From positions 5,349,501-5,413,500 of the forward strand of contig NC_064011.1 of NCBI RefSeq assembly GCF_932276165.1: 64,000 bases of DNA. Reading direction: 5' to 3'. The notes beneath the pieces are model-generated. The model saw nothing but the letters and a program-made list of their open reading frames with translations, did no database searches and was not told the origin of the DNA. Positions 52,508 through 63,594 of the stretch are shown here, piece after piece. Within the stretch, counting starts at the first letter, position 1. Every line of letters starts with the position of its first letter. The translations under genes and the position numbers were made by a program. The stretch is from Plutella xylostella. Lineage: Eukaryota; Arthropoda; Insecta; Lepidoptera; Plutellidae.

Positions 52508-55500
52508 TCAAGATTCATTGGCTTGAGGAGTAGGTAGGATGCAGAGACGATTTAGCGCTCTCCGCACTGTGCCGTGGGTAGTGCGCACGTCGGCGACGCG
52601 AGGCACGCCGTCGGAGCCCGGGTACAGCTTGTCGACTCTGCCGAGCCGCCAGCACAGGGGGGGAGCAGCGTCTTCTTTGATGAGGACCAGGTCATCTAGG
52701 AGCAGGTCCGTGGCTCTCGTCTTCCACTTCGTGCGCTGCTGGAGTTCGGCGACGTACTCGCTCGACCACCGCTTCCAGAAGTGTTGCCGGTACTGCTCGA
52801 GGCGCTGGAAACGATCGAGGCGATTCGGATTAGCTTCCAGTAGACACGGAGATGGTGAGGCCGTTAGTGGCCTGCCTATCAAAAAGTGGCCCGGGGTAAG
52901 GGGGGAAAGATCATTTGGTGAGGGACTGATTGGACATAGGGGACGGCTATTTAGGATTGCTTCGATTTGAGCAAATAGAGACGCCAGTTCCTCGAAAGTT
53001 AAATGAGTGTCTTTTAATACTCTATACATGTGGAATTTGGCTGACTTTACACCGGCCTCCCAGAGACCGCCGAAGTGAGGAGCGTACGCAGGTGAGAAGC
53101 GAAATTCAATGCCCCGACGAGCTGCAAAGTCAACTATAGAGTCAGCTTGTGACGTTAGAAAACTGTTGATCTCCTTAGCTGCAGCAACAAAGTTTCGGCC
53201 GTTGTCACAGCATATTGTTTTTGGCTTGCCTCTACGACTTATAAACCTAGAGAGAGTGAGAATAAATGAATCCTTTGTTAGGTCACTTACGGCTTCTAGA
53301 TGGACACATTTGTAACGGAAGCGTACAAAAATGCATAGGTAGCATTTCGTTATTTTGCAGCCTCGTCCCTTGCGATCAGTTATTAGAAATGGTCCAGCAA
53401 AATCAGTGCCTACAGTGTGGAAAGGAAAATCAGGTTCCACTCTGTCGGAGGGCAGATTCCCCATGATATTATTTAAAGTCTGACCCTTGAATCGACGACA
53501 CACGAAACAATGACGAGTGACGCGTCGTGCTAGTGCTCTACCTCCGATTGGCCAATAGCGCTCTCTCATAGAGGCGAGGAGATGTTGAGGTCCAGCGTGC
53601 ATTAGTTGTTCGTGCTCTAACTCGAATAACAGTTTTGTTAGATGGTGATCTGACTTTAAAAGAATGGGGTGTTTTTTGTCGTAGGGATAATTAGATGAGC
53701 TTATACGACCCCCAACTCGCATAACACCTTCGCTGTCGATAAATGGGTTAAGGGATGCGACATTAGCTTGAGGGACAGGTTTATCTTTCTTTAATAGGGA
53801 TAACTCATTTGAGAAGGACTCTAGCTGAGCCATTTTTATTAAGGTCCTTAGGGAGTTTTCTAATTCGTTTGATTGTAGGGGACCTTTTCTTTGTGATTTA
53901 GTATCTTTAACAGAATCAATAAATCTTAAAACTTGAGCGAATATTCTCTGAAGACGCACGAGCTTTGAATAGTTTGTAAAGGTTATAATTTTGTCATCGC
54001 TCGAAGACGATGAAGCCTCCGCCACGAAAGCGGGATTAGCTTTCAACTCTGGCAAATCTACTACTTCTGAAAACTCAGAGGATGGCCATGAAGATTCCGA
54101 CTCCTTCAGGAACGCAGGTCCATGCCACCAAATAGTTGAGCCACCTACATGTTGGGGATCTACTCCACGGGAAACAAGATCTGCAGGATTTTCTGAAGTA
54201 GGTACATGGCGCCAGGATGAAGCATCGGTGAGCTCTAGGATTGCACATACTCTGTTGGCGACAAATGTTTTAGCCTTTTTGTTAGATTTCAACCAACCTA
54301 GTACGACACTTGAATCTGTCCAATAGACGTGACGATCGATATTGCGATGAAGAGCCTGTGACACTGCTGAGCTTAATTCAGCTCCAAGCAAGGCAGCGCT
54401 AAGTTCAAGGCGAGGAATAGTCATCAGCTGGATAGGAGCGACACGAGATTTAGCTGTCAACAGACTGACGTTGACATCACCGTTGGAATTAGTGGACCTC
54501 AGATAGATGCACGTTCCATAGGCGCGTTGCGATGCATCGCAGAAACAGTGCATTTCAATAGACACAGCATTATCTATTAAAACTCGCCGAGGTCTGTGAA
54601 GGTTAGACAGTGAGTCTAAGTTTTTGGTGAAATTTGACCAGGAATTATGGATTTCTGTAGGGACCGGCTCATCCCAGTCAACTTTGAGAGTCCATAGAAC
54701 CTGTAAAATAATTTTAGGTTTGATTGTACACAGGGACAAAAGACCAAGTGGGTCAAAAATTTTAAATGTAGAGGACAAAATCGACCTTTTAGTTAAAATT
54801 TTACTAGGCGTGTACTCGATTTGAAAATGTAGCATATCAGATGGAGGAATCCATCCAATACCTAACGTACTGGTAGAGTTACTTATTAGGAGATTGTCTT
54901 TCTCTAGCTCCTCGTTGCCAGAGAAAAGATTAGTTAGGTTAGACCGGTACTTTCGCAAGTTGAAACAACCCTTGGCGAGTTCGCTGGATACTGAGCGCTG
55001 AATGTGACGAAGCTGCTCCTCTGAATCTGCACCTGTTAATAAATCGTCGCAGTACAAGTCTCTTTGAATGATGGACTTGATAGAGGGGTCACTGCATTCT
55101 TCGCCTACCTGCCATATGCATCTGGTTGTAAGGAAACTAGCACTTGCAAACCCATAGGTGACTGTACCGAGTTGTAGAGTCCTCAGTGGCTCGTCTTCGT
55201 TGTCTCTCCATAAAATTTGCTGCAATGGACGATCTGACTCTCTTAGAGACACCTGCCGAAACATTTTCTCGATGTCCCCAGATAAAACATACTTGTGGAG
55301 TCGAAATCGAAGAAGAATGTTATAGAGAGAGTCCTGTATAGTAGGACCGACCATTTGCAGATCGTTGATGGAAAATCCGGAAGTAGACCGAGCGCTAGCG
55401 TCGAAGACCACACGAAGTTTAGTTGACTCGCTACTCTCCCTAAAAACAGGGTGGTGGGGAAGAAAATACGAGAGATTAGGCTGCTCTACTGGGCACTCGG

Positions 55501-57688
55501 AGAGATGACCCAGTTCCTCGTACTCGTGGATGAAGTCGGTGTAGGCTTTTTTCAACTCTGGTTGTCTCCTGAAACGAGCTTCTAAATTCAGAAACCTTTT
55601 TTTAGCCAGACTGTACGAGTTACCTAGGCAATCTGGATCGTCTCGAAGAGGAAGGCCTACACAAAAACGACCATCTGTAGAACGAGTAGTGTTAGTGAGA
55701 AAATGTTGCTCGCATTGTTTTTCTTCAGCAGTTAATGGCTCTACCTGAGGAAAACTTTCAATTTTCCAAAATCTACTTAACTCGTCATTTAGGCTGTCAA
55801 GATTTTCATTGCTTGACACAAAATTGCACAATATGTTTTTATTTGATTTTTTATTATTATTTTTAGGCATAGTTTTAGATATTATAGGACCTGCGATGAG
55901 CCAGCCAAACTTGGAACTTCTTAAGATTGGGTTTTTCTCGCCTAACGAGTGCTGTTGAGACCCTATTATGTCCCAAAATAGGTCAGCACCTATAAGCATT
56001 TCAATAGGGGATGGCTCATTGAAGCTGGGGTCGGCTAATGAGAAGTTAGATAAATTTAGATGCCTAATATCGAATGCAACTTTAGGTAAATTATCTGAAA
56101 TCTTGGGCATTACTAGGCACGTCATTTTGACGTCATAGGATGAGTCATTGGACTGTAGTTGGAGTGCACAACGCTCCGTTTTTAAATTAATTGGGGTGTT
56201 TCCAATACCAACAATGTTGGTGTTAGACGGCTGAGGGGTCAAACTTAGTTTATTTTTTACAGCTTCGGTAATGAAAGAACTCTGGCTACCGCTGTCCAGT
56301 TAAGCTCGAACCTTGATTGATTGGTTTGTCGCAGGATTTATTAATTTAACCAGGGCAGTGCACAACAGTACTTCTGTGGAAGACTGGGCCGACATTGTTA
56401 GGGAGCTTGACTGATTTGAGTCGGAGACTTCATTTGATTGGTGAAGTAACGAATTATGTTTTTGTTTACACAAACGACACGAGCCTGGTAACTTACAATA
56501 GCGTGAATTGTGACCTCCTCTCAAACAATTAGTGCACAATTTTAGAGCAGTGACTAAACTCATTCTCTCCTCCGGTTTCTTAGACTTAAATGTGGGGCAT
56601 TCATACAGACGATGATTAGCTTTGCATTCGACACATTCAAAATGAAATTTAGACGGGGAAGATGAAGCTTCTTTAGAAGTCACTACCATGGCTTTGGTTT
56701 GAGGCCTACTTTGGGCGTTGAAATTATTATTATTATTAGGTTTAGACCTATCTTGCTGCCTACTACGCTGCACGGTTTCGAGAACATCAGCACGGTTCTT
56801 CAGAAATTGGAAAAATTGTTCTAGTGTGGGAATATCTGGCAGAGTGTTCCTGTTTTCCTCCCACTTAAAAAATGTACTGGGATCTAATTTTGCTGAGACC
56901 ATAAATATAATAAGCATGTCCCACTTGTCAGTAGGTAGGCCGAGAGTGCTGAGAGCCCGTAAGTTTTTTGAAACATGATCAATAATAAACCTTAATGACT
57001 TATCGGTCTCTCGCACTGACTCGAAGCTCAGAAGTGACTTTAGGTGGTTATTAATTAGTTGCCGCTTGTTGTCAAATCGTTCGCACAGGAGTTGCCAAGC
57101 CTTGACGTAATTTAGGTCATTTACCTCTAAATTGCAGATAACTCGAGAGGCCTCGCCTTCTAAGTAGGAGTTAAGATAATGAAATTTATGGATATTTTTG
57201 ATTTTTTCATTATCATGAATTAATGAGGTAAAAGTTTCCTTGAACTCCATCCATTTATAGTAAGTCCCGTCAAAATTTGGTATTTTAATTATTGGTAATT
57301 TGAAACCTAGTGTCTCATCCGGTTGGTGATGACACTGGGAATTGGCGGAACATGATGGGTTACTTAAGTTGTCCTCCTGCTTAGAAGGTGACTTAGTCTG
57401 AACAATATTTTGCGCAACAGCGATGGCCTGATAAAAATCTTGCTCAATTAAATCTCTGGTAGCTAACTCAGAGGAGAGATTTAACTCATTTAAAATCTCG
57501 ATTTCACCCTGCAACTCGTCGAACTCATTGAATAACGCCTCAAATTTCGTTATTTTCATCGAAAGCTTACTTAGTTCGATGGAGGAAATGGATTCGGTAG
57601 TTAGCAAATCGACACTGTTCTTAAATTTAGTAACGCGTCCTCGAATAGAACTACGTTTGATTAGCAATTCCTTTAATTTGTCCTCCAT
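52508..57688 (-). pseudogene. BEL/Pao gag-pol, one in-frame stop
   Basis: One frame of about 1726 codons broken only by TAA at 56300-56302. Gag part (57688-56303): N-terminal helical region; DUF1759-type capsid block with 'LPIIKIPNFDGTYYKWMEF' and 'LNSYLEGEASRVI'; zinc knuckles C-x2-C-x4-H-x4-C near residues 350, 385 and 400. Just past the stop: protease active-site motif LDSGSQSSF. Pol part: RT with 'DIEKMFRQVSL' and the YCDD box (about residue 395 of the 1244-residue reading); RNase H with 'HCFCDASQRAYG'; integrase H2C2 zinc motif ('HAGPQHLL ... CFVCRRF'); catalytic D-D-E region ('VGTDFAGPF', 'CDNGRNF', 'GGLWEAGVKSAK'); C-terminal DUF5641-type tail ('DDLVLIKEDAAPPLCWRLGR'). All expected domains are present. 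Confidence 0.9.
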
Positions 57689-58821
57689 GATTGCAAGCGT
57701 GCGATGAACTTAACGGTATAGATCAGCTGATGTTAGTTATGAATAATAACAAAAGTTGAACGATACGCTCCTCACTTCGTTGTCGCTGGGCAGCGCTGGC
57801 CGATAGCAGAACCGGTTCGTCTGGCGGCGCACGGCGCGCGCAGGCAGCGGCCGCTCGACACCAGCAGTCGGTGACTATGCGCTCGCGCAGTGAACACGGC
57901 GTCTCCGCGCTTGGAATGCACCACACAGTCCGCTGGAATTGAGACGTTCGTTGTGTTTAGCAGCTGATTATAAAAGTTACGTTTTAGTTTGAAGCTAGGG
58001 AACACAGATAATTGCAGGCGAGATGTAAGCAAGTGAAGTTATTAGAAACGCTAGGAATAAGTGTATTTAATTAGGCAGTGTTTAATGTTTAGGTTCAATT
58101 GTTTGCAAAAGCGTAAATATCCGCAGCAATAATAATTACGATAGGTGGATACAGTTTAGTTGTGCAATGACTTGGAATTGGAATGCAAAATTGGGATGAA
58201 ATGTAGTTGCGTAATAATACGTAAGTATTTATTGGCTATTTATAATAGTTTCTTTGTGAATAGTTTAGTTTACTAGTTAGATTAGGCCTTTGTGAAAGAT
58301 AAGTGCTTTGTTTAGGCGATGACTTGCAAATAGACTCGATGACGTAGAATGAGATGACGTAACAAGCCTTAGGAATGTATAAGCTAATAAACTTGCGTTT
58401 AAATGCGTAGCTTAAGCGGATAGAAGGCACGTTTAGCTAGATATATCGCAAAGCGACTAGGATACCTAGGTCTAGATCACTCAGTATTTCGAGAACAAGC
58501 TTCAATAAATGCACGAATCAAATAGGAAAGGTAGGAAATAATAGGAACGGGCTCACAGTTAGAAGGGCAGGCAGGCGGCGGCTGCGGCGGTGCGTCGCGG
58601 CGGGCGGCGCGGGGCACGTCGGGCGCGGCTCTGGGGCTGGCTGCTGCTCACGTAGGCGGAGTCCCGGGGTCGTTCCCGGAGTAGGCGCGGGTCGCGGCTG
58701 CACGGCACGGGGTAGGCTCGGCGCTGGCTGAAGTGGGATGACCCGTAGTCTTCTTAGACCAGCTCCAAGGTGTGACACGTGGCGATGACCTCTGCTTGAC
58801 TTGGGCGGGAACTTGGACCTG
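57689..58821 (-). other. BEL/Pao 5' leader, GC-rich part
   Basis: Untranslated leader between gag start and the nested LINE. It contains GC-rich runs (58556-58700, GGCGGCGGCTGCGGCGG) and short open readings without domains. Non-coding as far as I can see. Confidence 0.55.
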
Positions 58822-61340
58822 AGTCAAAAGTCAAAGTCAAAGTCAAAGTCAAAATTTTTTATTCATCGTACAAATATAAAATTTTCTGATGAACGTCAAT
58901 TTTTACAAATTACTCTCCGTTCGGATAAGGGGGGGCTCTTTCTGTCTAAGGAGAAGAACGGAGGCAAGAAACTCCTGAGCCATCTTTTCAAAAAAAGACT
59001 TAAAACTAGTTGGTATACAATACATATAAGCTTAATAATAATTATTATAATAATATGAGCAGAGCTAACTACTTATCACAGCCATGCATTAACGTCCTCT
59101 AAGTAATCATCAATTATATAATAAGCTTTTTTACTGAGTTTCTCTTTAATGTAACACTTAAACTTATTCTCTGGCATTTGAGCAACTTCTGTTGGAAGCT
59201 TATTATAAAATCTAATACAGTACCCTTAAAACGATTTATTAACTTTCGCCAGACGCATCGCTGGAAAAGCCAGCTTATGCTTGTTCCTAGTATTAATGTC
59301 ATGATTACTGCCAATTGTATCAAAAGTGGAAATATTCTTTCGTACATACATTAAATTGGCAAAAATGAACTGACATGGAACTGTAAGGATGTTAATTTCT
59401 TTAAATAGTTCTCTCAATGAATCCCTGGAACCAAGTTTGTATATAGAGCGGATGGCTCTTTTCTGTAATACAAATATAGTTTCAATATCAGCGGCTCTAC
59501 CACAAAGCAAAATGCCATACGACAATAAGCTGTGGAAATAACTAAAGTAAACTAATCTGGCGGTTTCAACGTCGGTCAGTTGTCTAATTTTCCGTACAGC
59601 AAAAGCTGCGGAGCTCAACCTTCCAGCCAATTTGGCAATGTGAGGTCCCCACTGCAACTTTGAATCTATAGTCATACCAAGAAAGACAGTATCATTAACT
59701 AGGTCCAATTTATTCCCATCTAGAATAATGTTAGTATCGCATTGTCTAACATTCGGCAGTGTAAATTTAATACATTTCGTTTTCTTAGAATTCAATAAAA
59801 GATTATTTACGGTAAACCAATCGTGTATGTCAGATAGAATAGAATTAATTTCATAAAAATTATTTTCACTTCTTTTAACTTTAAAAAGCAAAGAAGTATC
59901 GTCAGCAAATAAAACTATATTAGTCAATTTTTCAACCATAAAAGGCAAGTCATTAATATAAATGAGGAATAAAAATGGTCCTAGAATAGATCCTTGAGGG
60001 ACGCCTATCTTTACATGAGCCCCCTGTGATTTAGTATTGTTAATATCGACCCTTTGTTGCCTCTTGTCTAAATATGAAGCTATCAAATCTAAAGCCTTTC
60101 CTCCTATTCCATAGTATCTCAGTTTCGAAATTAAAGTCTGATGGTCTACACAATCAAACGCCTTCGACAGATCACAGAAGACTCCAATAGCATCGTGATG
60201 GTCTTCCCAGGCGTCAAATATGTGCTTAATTAACGCAGTACCGGCATCGGTTGTTGATTTGCCTTTTGTAAAACCATACTGCTGGCTATGAAACAATCGA
60301 GCTTCATTGAAATGCAAAAGCATCTGATTGAGTATGACCCTCTCAAATATTTTACTCAAAACTGGAAGAACCGAGACAGGTCTGAAATTTGCAGGGTCCT
60401 CCATATCCCCACTCTTGAACAGAGGTATAATTTTACTCAATTTCATAAGATCTGGGAACACACCTTCAGCGATACATTTATTAAAAATGTTAGCCAAAAT
60501 TGGGGCGATTTTATTAATAATAGAAAGAACAAATTTAACTGACATTCCCCACAAGTCTTCAGTTTTCTTCATATTTAAGGACTTAAATGTTTTTATAATA
60601 GTTATTGTATTAATATATCTGAATTTAAATTCCTTATCGGTTGAAGGTGCGTTCTCCTTCATCAGGGTTTCAGCTAATGTAGCTGAAGAATCTAGGTTGC
60701 AAGTAGTTTCTAAAGGAATGTTCGTAAAAAACTCTTCAAAGACTCTCGCCACCTCGTCATTTGATGTTATTATGTCATTGCCTACCTTTAAAGATAAATT
60801 AGTCTCGCGTGTTCGATTCTTCCCCGTTTCGTTATTAATAATATTCCAAATGGCCTTAGATTTGTTAGCCGAGTCTTTAATCTTGTTATTAATAAAAATT
60901 GTCTTCGCACAGTGACAGACACATTTGTACATTTTGCTATATTTTTTCACATAAGATTGAAAGTCAGGGCGGAGTATGAATGTTTTCATCTCATACAGAT
61001 CATATAATGTCGCCCTGCTTTTGCGAATACCATCTGTAGCCCAGTCACAAAATTTAATTTTATTGTCTATCAAAACTTCCTTCGTTTCAAAATTACTCTC
61101 AAACTCATCAGCTATTATCTTAAATAAGTTAGTATACATCTCATTAGAATTGCAATCTACTTTAACCTTCGGAAGTTTTTCGTCTAGTTTCTTCAAGTAA
61201 TTGTCAATTTTCTTTGTAGTAATCGGTCTGCATCTCACCTTAGTTTTATTTGTCTTGTCAGTGTTTACTAAGGTAATGGTCTGCCCACTGTGGTCTGACC
61301 TCAGACAATTTATCAGACCTGTGCTCAGTAATTCGAATAG
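58822..61340 (-). mobile_element. 5'-truncated CR1-like LINE nested in the BEL leader
   Basis: 3' tail is a run of GTCAAA repeats (58822-58855; reverse of TTTGAC). The coding part begins within the endonuclease C-terminus ('LRSDHSGQTI', near 61290) and continues through a complete RT. Truncated at about 61340 where BEL leader resumes. Same family as the LINE at 24497. Confidence 0.85.
59226..61238 (-). CDS. LINE ORF2 fragment: reverse transcriptase, intact frame
   Basis: 670 residues without stop. Pre-RT region ('FCDWATDGIRKSRATLYDLY', 'SKAIWNIINNETGKN'), RT blocks 'TEDLWGMSVKFVLSI', 'LSKIIPLFKSGD', 'FRPVSVLPVLSKIFERVI', 'QQYGFTKGKSTTDAGTAL', 'GVFCDLSKAFDCVDHQT', 'IGVPQGSILGPFLFLIYIND', 'NIVLFADDTSLLFK', 'VFLGMTIDSKLQWGPH', and a C-terminal 'LVYFSYFHSLLSYGILLCG' block ending KVNKSF. 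The endonuclease is almost wholly missing, so it cannot act alone. Stops show no decay: young insertion. Confidence 0.85.
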   Translation of the reverse strand: MRCRPITTKKIDNYLKKLDEKLPKVKVDCNSNEMYTNLFKIIADEFESNFETKEVLIDNKIKFCDWATDGIRKSRATLYDLYEMKTFILRPDFQSYVKKYSKMYKCVCHCAKTIFINNKIKDSANKSKAIWNIINNETGKNRTRETNLSLKVGNDIITSNDEVARVFEEFFTNIPLETTCNLDSSATLAETLMKENAPSTDKEFKFRYINTITIIKTFKSLNMKKTEDLWGMSVKFVLSIINKIAPILANIFNKCIAEGVFPDLMKLSKIIPLFKSGDMEDPANFRPVSVLPVLSKIFERVILNQMLLHFNEARLFHSQQYGFTKGKSTTDAGTALIKHIFDAWEDHHDAIGVFCDLSKAFDCVDHQTLISKLRYYGIGGKALDLIASYLDKRQQRVDINNTKSQGAHVKIGVPQGSILGPFLFLIYINDLPFMVEKLTNIVLFADDTSLLFKVKRSENNFYEINSILSDIHDWFTVNNLLLNSKKTKCIKFTLPNVRQCDTNIILDGNKLDLVNDTVFLGMTIDSKLQWGPHIAKLAGRLSSAAFAVRKIRQLTDVETARLVYFSYFHSLLSYGILLCGRAADIETIFVLQKRAIRSIYKLGSRDSLRELFKEINILTVPCQFIFANLMYVRKNISTFDTIGSNHDINTRNKHKLAFPAMRLAKVNKSF

Positions 61341-61347
61341 ACAGCAG

Positions 61348-61365
61348 GTCCTGTCACGGTCGCCA
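61348..61365 (-). promoter_or_regulatory. Putative primer-binding site of the BEL element
   Basis: On the minus strand TGGCGACCGTGACAGGAC starts 5 nt after the 5' LTR. TGG complements the CCA end of a tRNA. Position and start fit a minus-strand primer site; the tRNA is not identified. Confidence 0.6.
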
Positions 61366-61370
61366 CTTTT

Positions 61371-61747
61371 TGTTCACGATGGGAACAAAATAAAAGATTT
61401 GGGTTGACTTCAGTTGTAGTGCTATATTTTAAATTAGCAAATAATTAGCACTTGTACAATTAGACCCGACAATGGTTCTTGCGTCGCGGTAAGTAGGGAA
61501 GTGACGTTGGATCGGTAACCGCATACGTGTCTAATACGCAGTGCGGATGACTAAGTGTGTGCGTTTAGAAATTATGTTAGATTGGTTATTAGAATACTTT
61601 ACGCTTTATACTTATTTACTTTAAATTATTTATTTATACAATTCTAGTTTTATTAATTATTAATATTTATTATTTACTTTATATAATGCAAGACGCACAC
61701 ATTATTAAATTTCTGAATTTACGTTGAACTAAAGACCGGCGTAGACA
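61371..61747 (-). repeat. 5' LTR of BEL/Pao element
   Basis: 377 bp; carries AATAAAAG near its + left end and a TTTATATAATGC stretch. Followed by the AGTAA duplication, then the rest of the cassette unit (GACTTGAGTAATATTAG). Confidence 0.92.
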
Positions 61748-62125
61748 AGTAAGACTTGAGTAATATTAGTTTATCAAGTGAATGCATCATCATCATCAGC
61801 ATTGCAATACATATCTTATTCTCTGCAACGGGTCTACCACCACCGAACATAAGCAATCCTTAAACAGCGTCGCTCAATTGTGAAATCTGCCGTATTTAAC
61901 TTGTGGTGGTACGGCTGCTGGTCATAATCCACTCACCGACCACGTGCAAGTGTTAAGTAGACGTACATTGCTGGGCTTGTTGCATAGTATTTGCAAAACA
62001 TTCAAATCTGCCATACATACTCAGCAATGTATGTCTACAAAACACTTGGACTACACAGTGTGTGAATCTGCCTTATAAGGTTTCATACATTTACCGTCCG
62101 TCATACACGTATTTTTTCTGTTTAG

Positions 62126-62197
62126 AACGACCTCCAGGAGAGTTTTCGTTTACTAAAAAGCCCAAGTCGTGGAGACCGAAAGGACCCAAACAAAAAG
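62126..62197 (+). CDS. Cassette exon A10, W-type
   Basis: 72 nt; RPPGEFSFTKKP then KSWRPKGPKQK, the same peptide as A1 with one silent change. Followed by the same composite TE as A2. Confidence 0.7.
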
Positions 62198-62279
62198 GTA
62201 TTTACAATAGATATTAATAGAATAGGAACGAATACGGCTACTTCAATAAATGCGTCAGTGTTTGGTAAAAAATCACATT

Positions 62280-63055
62280 TTAAATCACTGATGACATCCG
62301 CCAGAGCATAAAAAATGGAAAGCTGACTATCCTATCCCTTCTTGACTTCAGCAATGCTTTTAATACTGTCAATTTCGACATCTTGCGTGGTGTTCTTCGT
62401 TCTCTCAACATATCTCCAACGGTGATTGACTGGTTTCATAGTTACTTGCATGGGCGCCAGCAGCGCATCCGTATAGAGGATTCTTACTCTAAATGGTGCA
62501 GTACCTCAGCTGGTGTACCGCAAGGTGGCGTGTTGTCCCCTCTCCTATTTATTATCTTTATCAATAGTATATCTCTGCAGGCGACCCGGGAAAGCCGCTC
62601 TCCGAATATCGGTTGTGTTGTGGCTTGCGCAGTGTGTACCGTTGCTCCGTCCTGTTGGAACCACATATTCTCCAGTCCTAATTCATCCAATTGCGGCAGA
62701 AAAAACTCAGTCTACATGGCACTATAGCGTGCACCGTCCACTGTTGTGGTTTGGCCAGCGACATGACTCCTCCAGCGTGAACAGCGCACCATACAGTCAC
62801 TTTGAGCGGGTGTAATGGCACCTCGTGCATCACTCGTGGATTTCCGATGCCCCAAAAGTGATAGTTTTGCTTGTTGACGTACCCGCTGAGGTGGAAATGA
62901 TTATGATTCATTGTGATTTTGGTCGAAAATGTTACAAGAAAGATTTTACATCTGTCTAGTACCCAAATGTCAAAACAGATTTGACATTGGCGGCCATTTT
63001 CAAAAATGAGAGCATCGTCCAATAGGGTGTGTTCTTTTGGCCCACCTGTTACATT
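62280..63055. mobile_element. Second copy of the LINE RT/mariner composite
   Basis: 62325-62575 (+): RT piece ('LLDFSNAFNTVNFDILRGVL', 'WCSTSAGVPQGGVLSPLLF'). 62576-63030 (-): mariner-like transposase ('NMWFQQDGATVHTAQATTQP', 'NHFHLSGYVNKQNYHFWGIG', 'NPRVMHEVPLHPLKVTVWCA') with frameshifts. Better preserved than the copy at 39486. Confidence 0.75.
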
Positions 63056-63200
63056 GCTGGGCTTGTTGTTGATCCGCACATATGTATCAGTGTTGCCTCA
63101 GTGCCGGCACAGATCCGGCGCAGTTCAGTGTCATTGAAAATTATTTTTGCGGTTGCTAACTTATAGTTTTTCCCTGCTAACTGATTGTATACATTTACAG

Positions 63201-63209
63201 GAATCTACA
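63201..63209 (+). CDS. Cassette micro-exon B10
   Basis: GAATCTACA after ACATTTACAG, before GTAAGTCA. Last forward exon seen in the window. Confidence 0.55.
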
Positions 63210-63243
63210 GTAAGTCATAATTAAATAGTATAACGTAGGTATA

Positions 63244-63576
63244 GAGCGGAGGTAGCTCAGTCGGGTACGCGCCCGCTTCTCACGCAAGAGATCCGGGTTC
63301 GAATCCCGGCGCTGACATGTACCAATGAGTTCTTTTAAATTAAGCACAATGTATATCATCGCTCTTACGGTGAAGGAAAACATCGTGAGGAAACCTGCAT
63401 ATCTAGATTTAGCACATCTAGATATGTGAACCCACCAACCCGCAGTGGACCAGCGTGGTGGGAAATGGTCCAACCTTAGGAAGGCAGTTTTGACCTTGTT
63501 GGGGATATGCACAAAGGTTCCACTCGAGAGAGCCAGGTGCAGGTACTTACACCCCCACAGAGAATAGAATAAAATA
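63244..63576 (+). mobile_element. tRNA-derived SINE, second copy with the same flanks
   Basis: Head GAGCGGAGGTAGCTCAGTCG, B box GGGTTCGAATCCCGGCGC, same body and AATAG tail as 42258, with the same GTAGGTATA flanks (63235-63243 and 63577-63585). Copied with its cassette unit, not inserted separately. Confidence 0.85.
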
Positions 63577-63594
63577 GTAGGTATATGCTATAAA

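Larger units (their letters stand above)
52103..61747 (-). mobile_element. BEL/Pao LTR retrotransposon with nested LINE
   Basis: 377-bp LTRs at both ends (TG...CA), apparently identical by eye, with a 5-bp AGTAA target duplication on each side (52098-52102 and 61748-61752), the usual length for BEL/Pao. Coding strand is minus: 5' LTR at right, primer-binding-site-like sequence, long GC-rich leader holding a LINE insertion, gag-pol 57688-52508, purine-rich tract, 3' LTR at left. Inserted in one unit of the cassette array. Young copy; one in-frame stop in gag-pol. Confidence 0.92.

Noticed and set aside
52539..52970. Plus-strand readings across the BEL pol region (also at 53991, 54624, 56718)
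   Set aside because: Antisense to well-supported gag-pol domains.
58518..58778. Pro/Arg-rich 86-codon reading in the BEL leader
   Set aside because: Explained by the GC-rich leader; no domain, and it lies upstream of gag.
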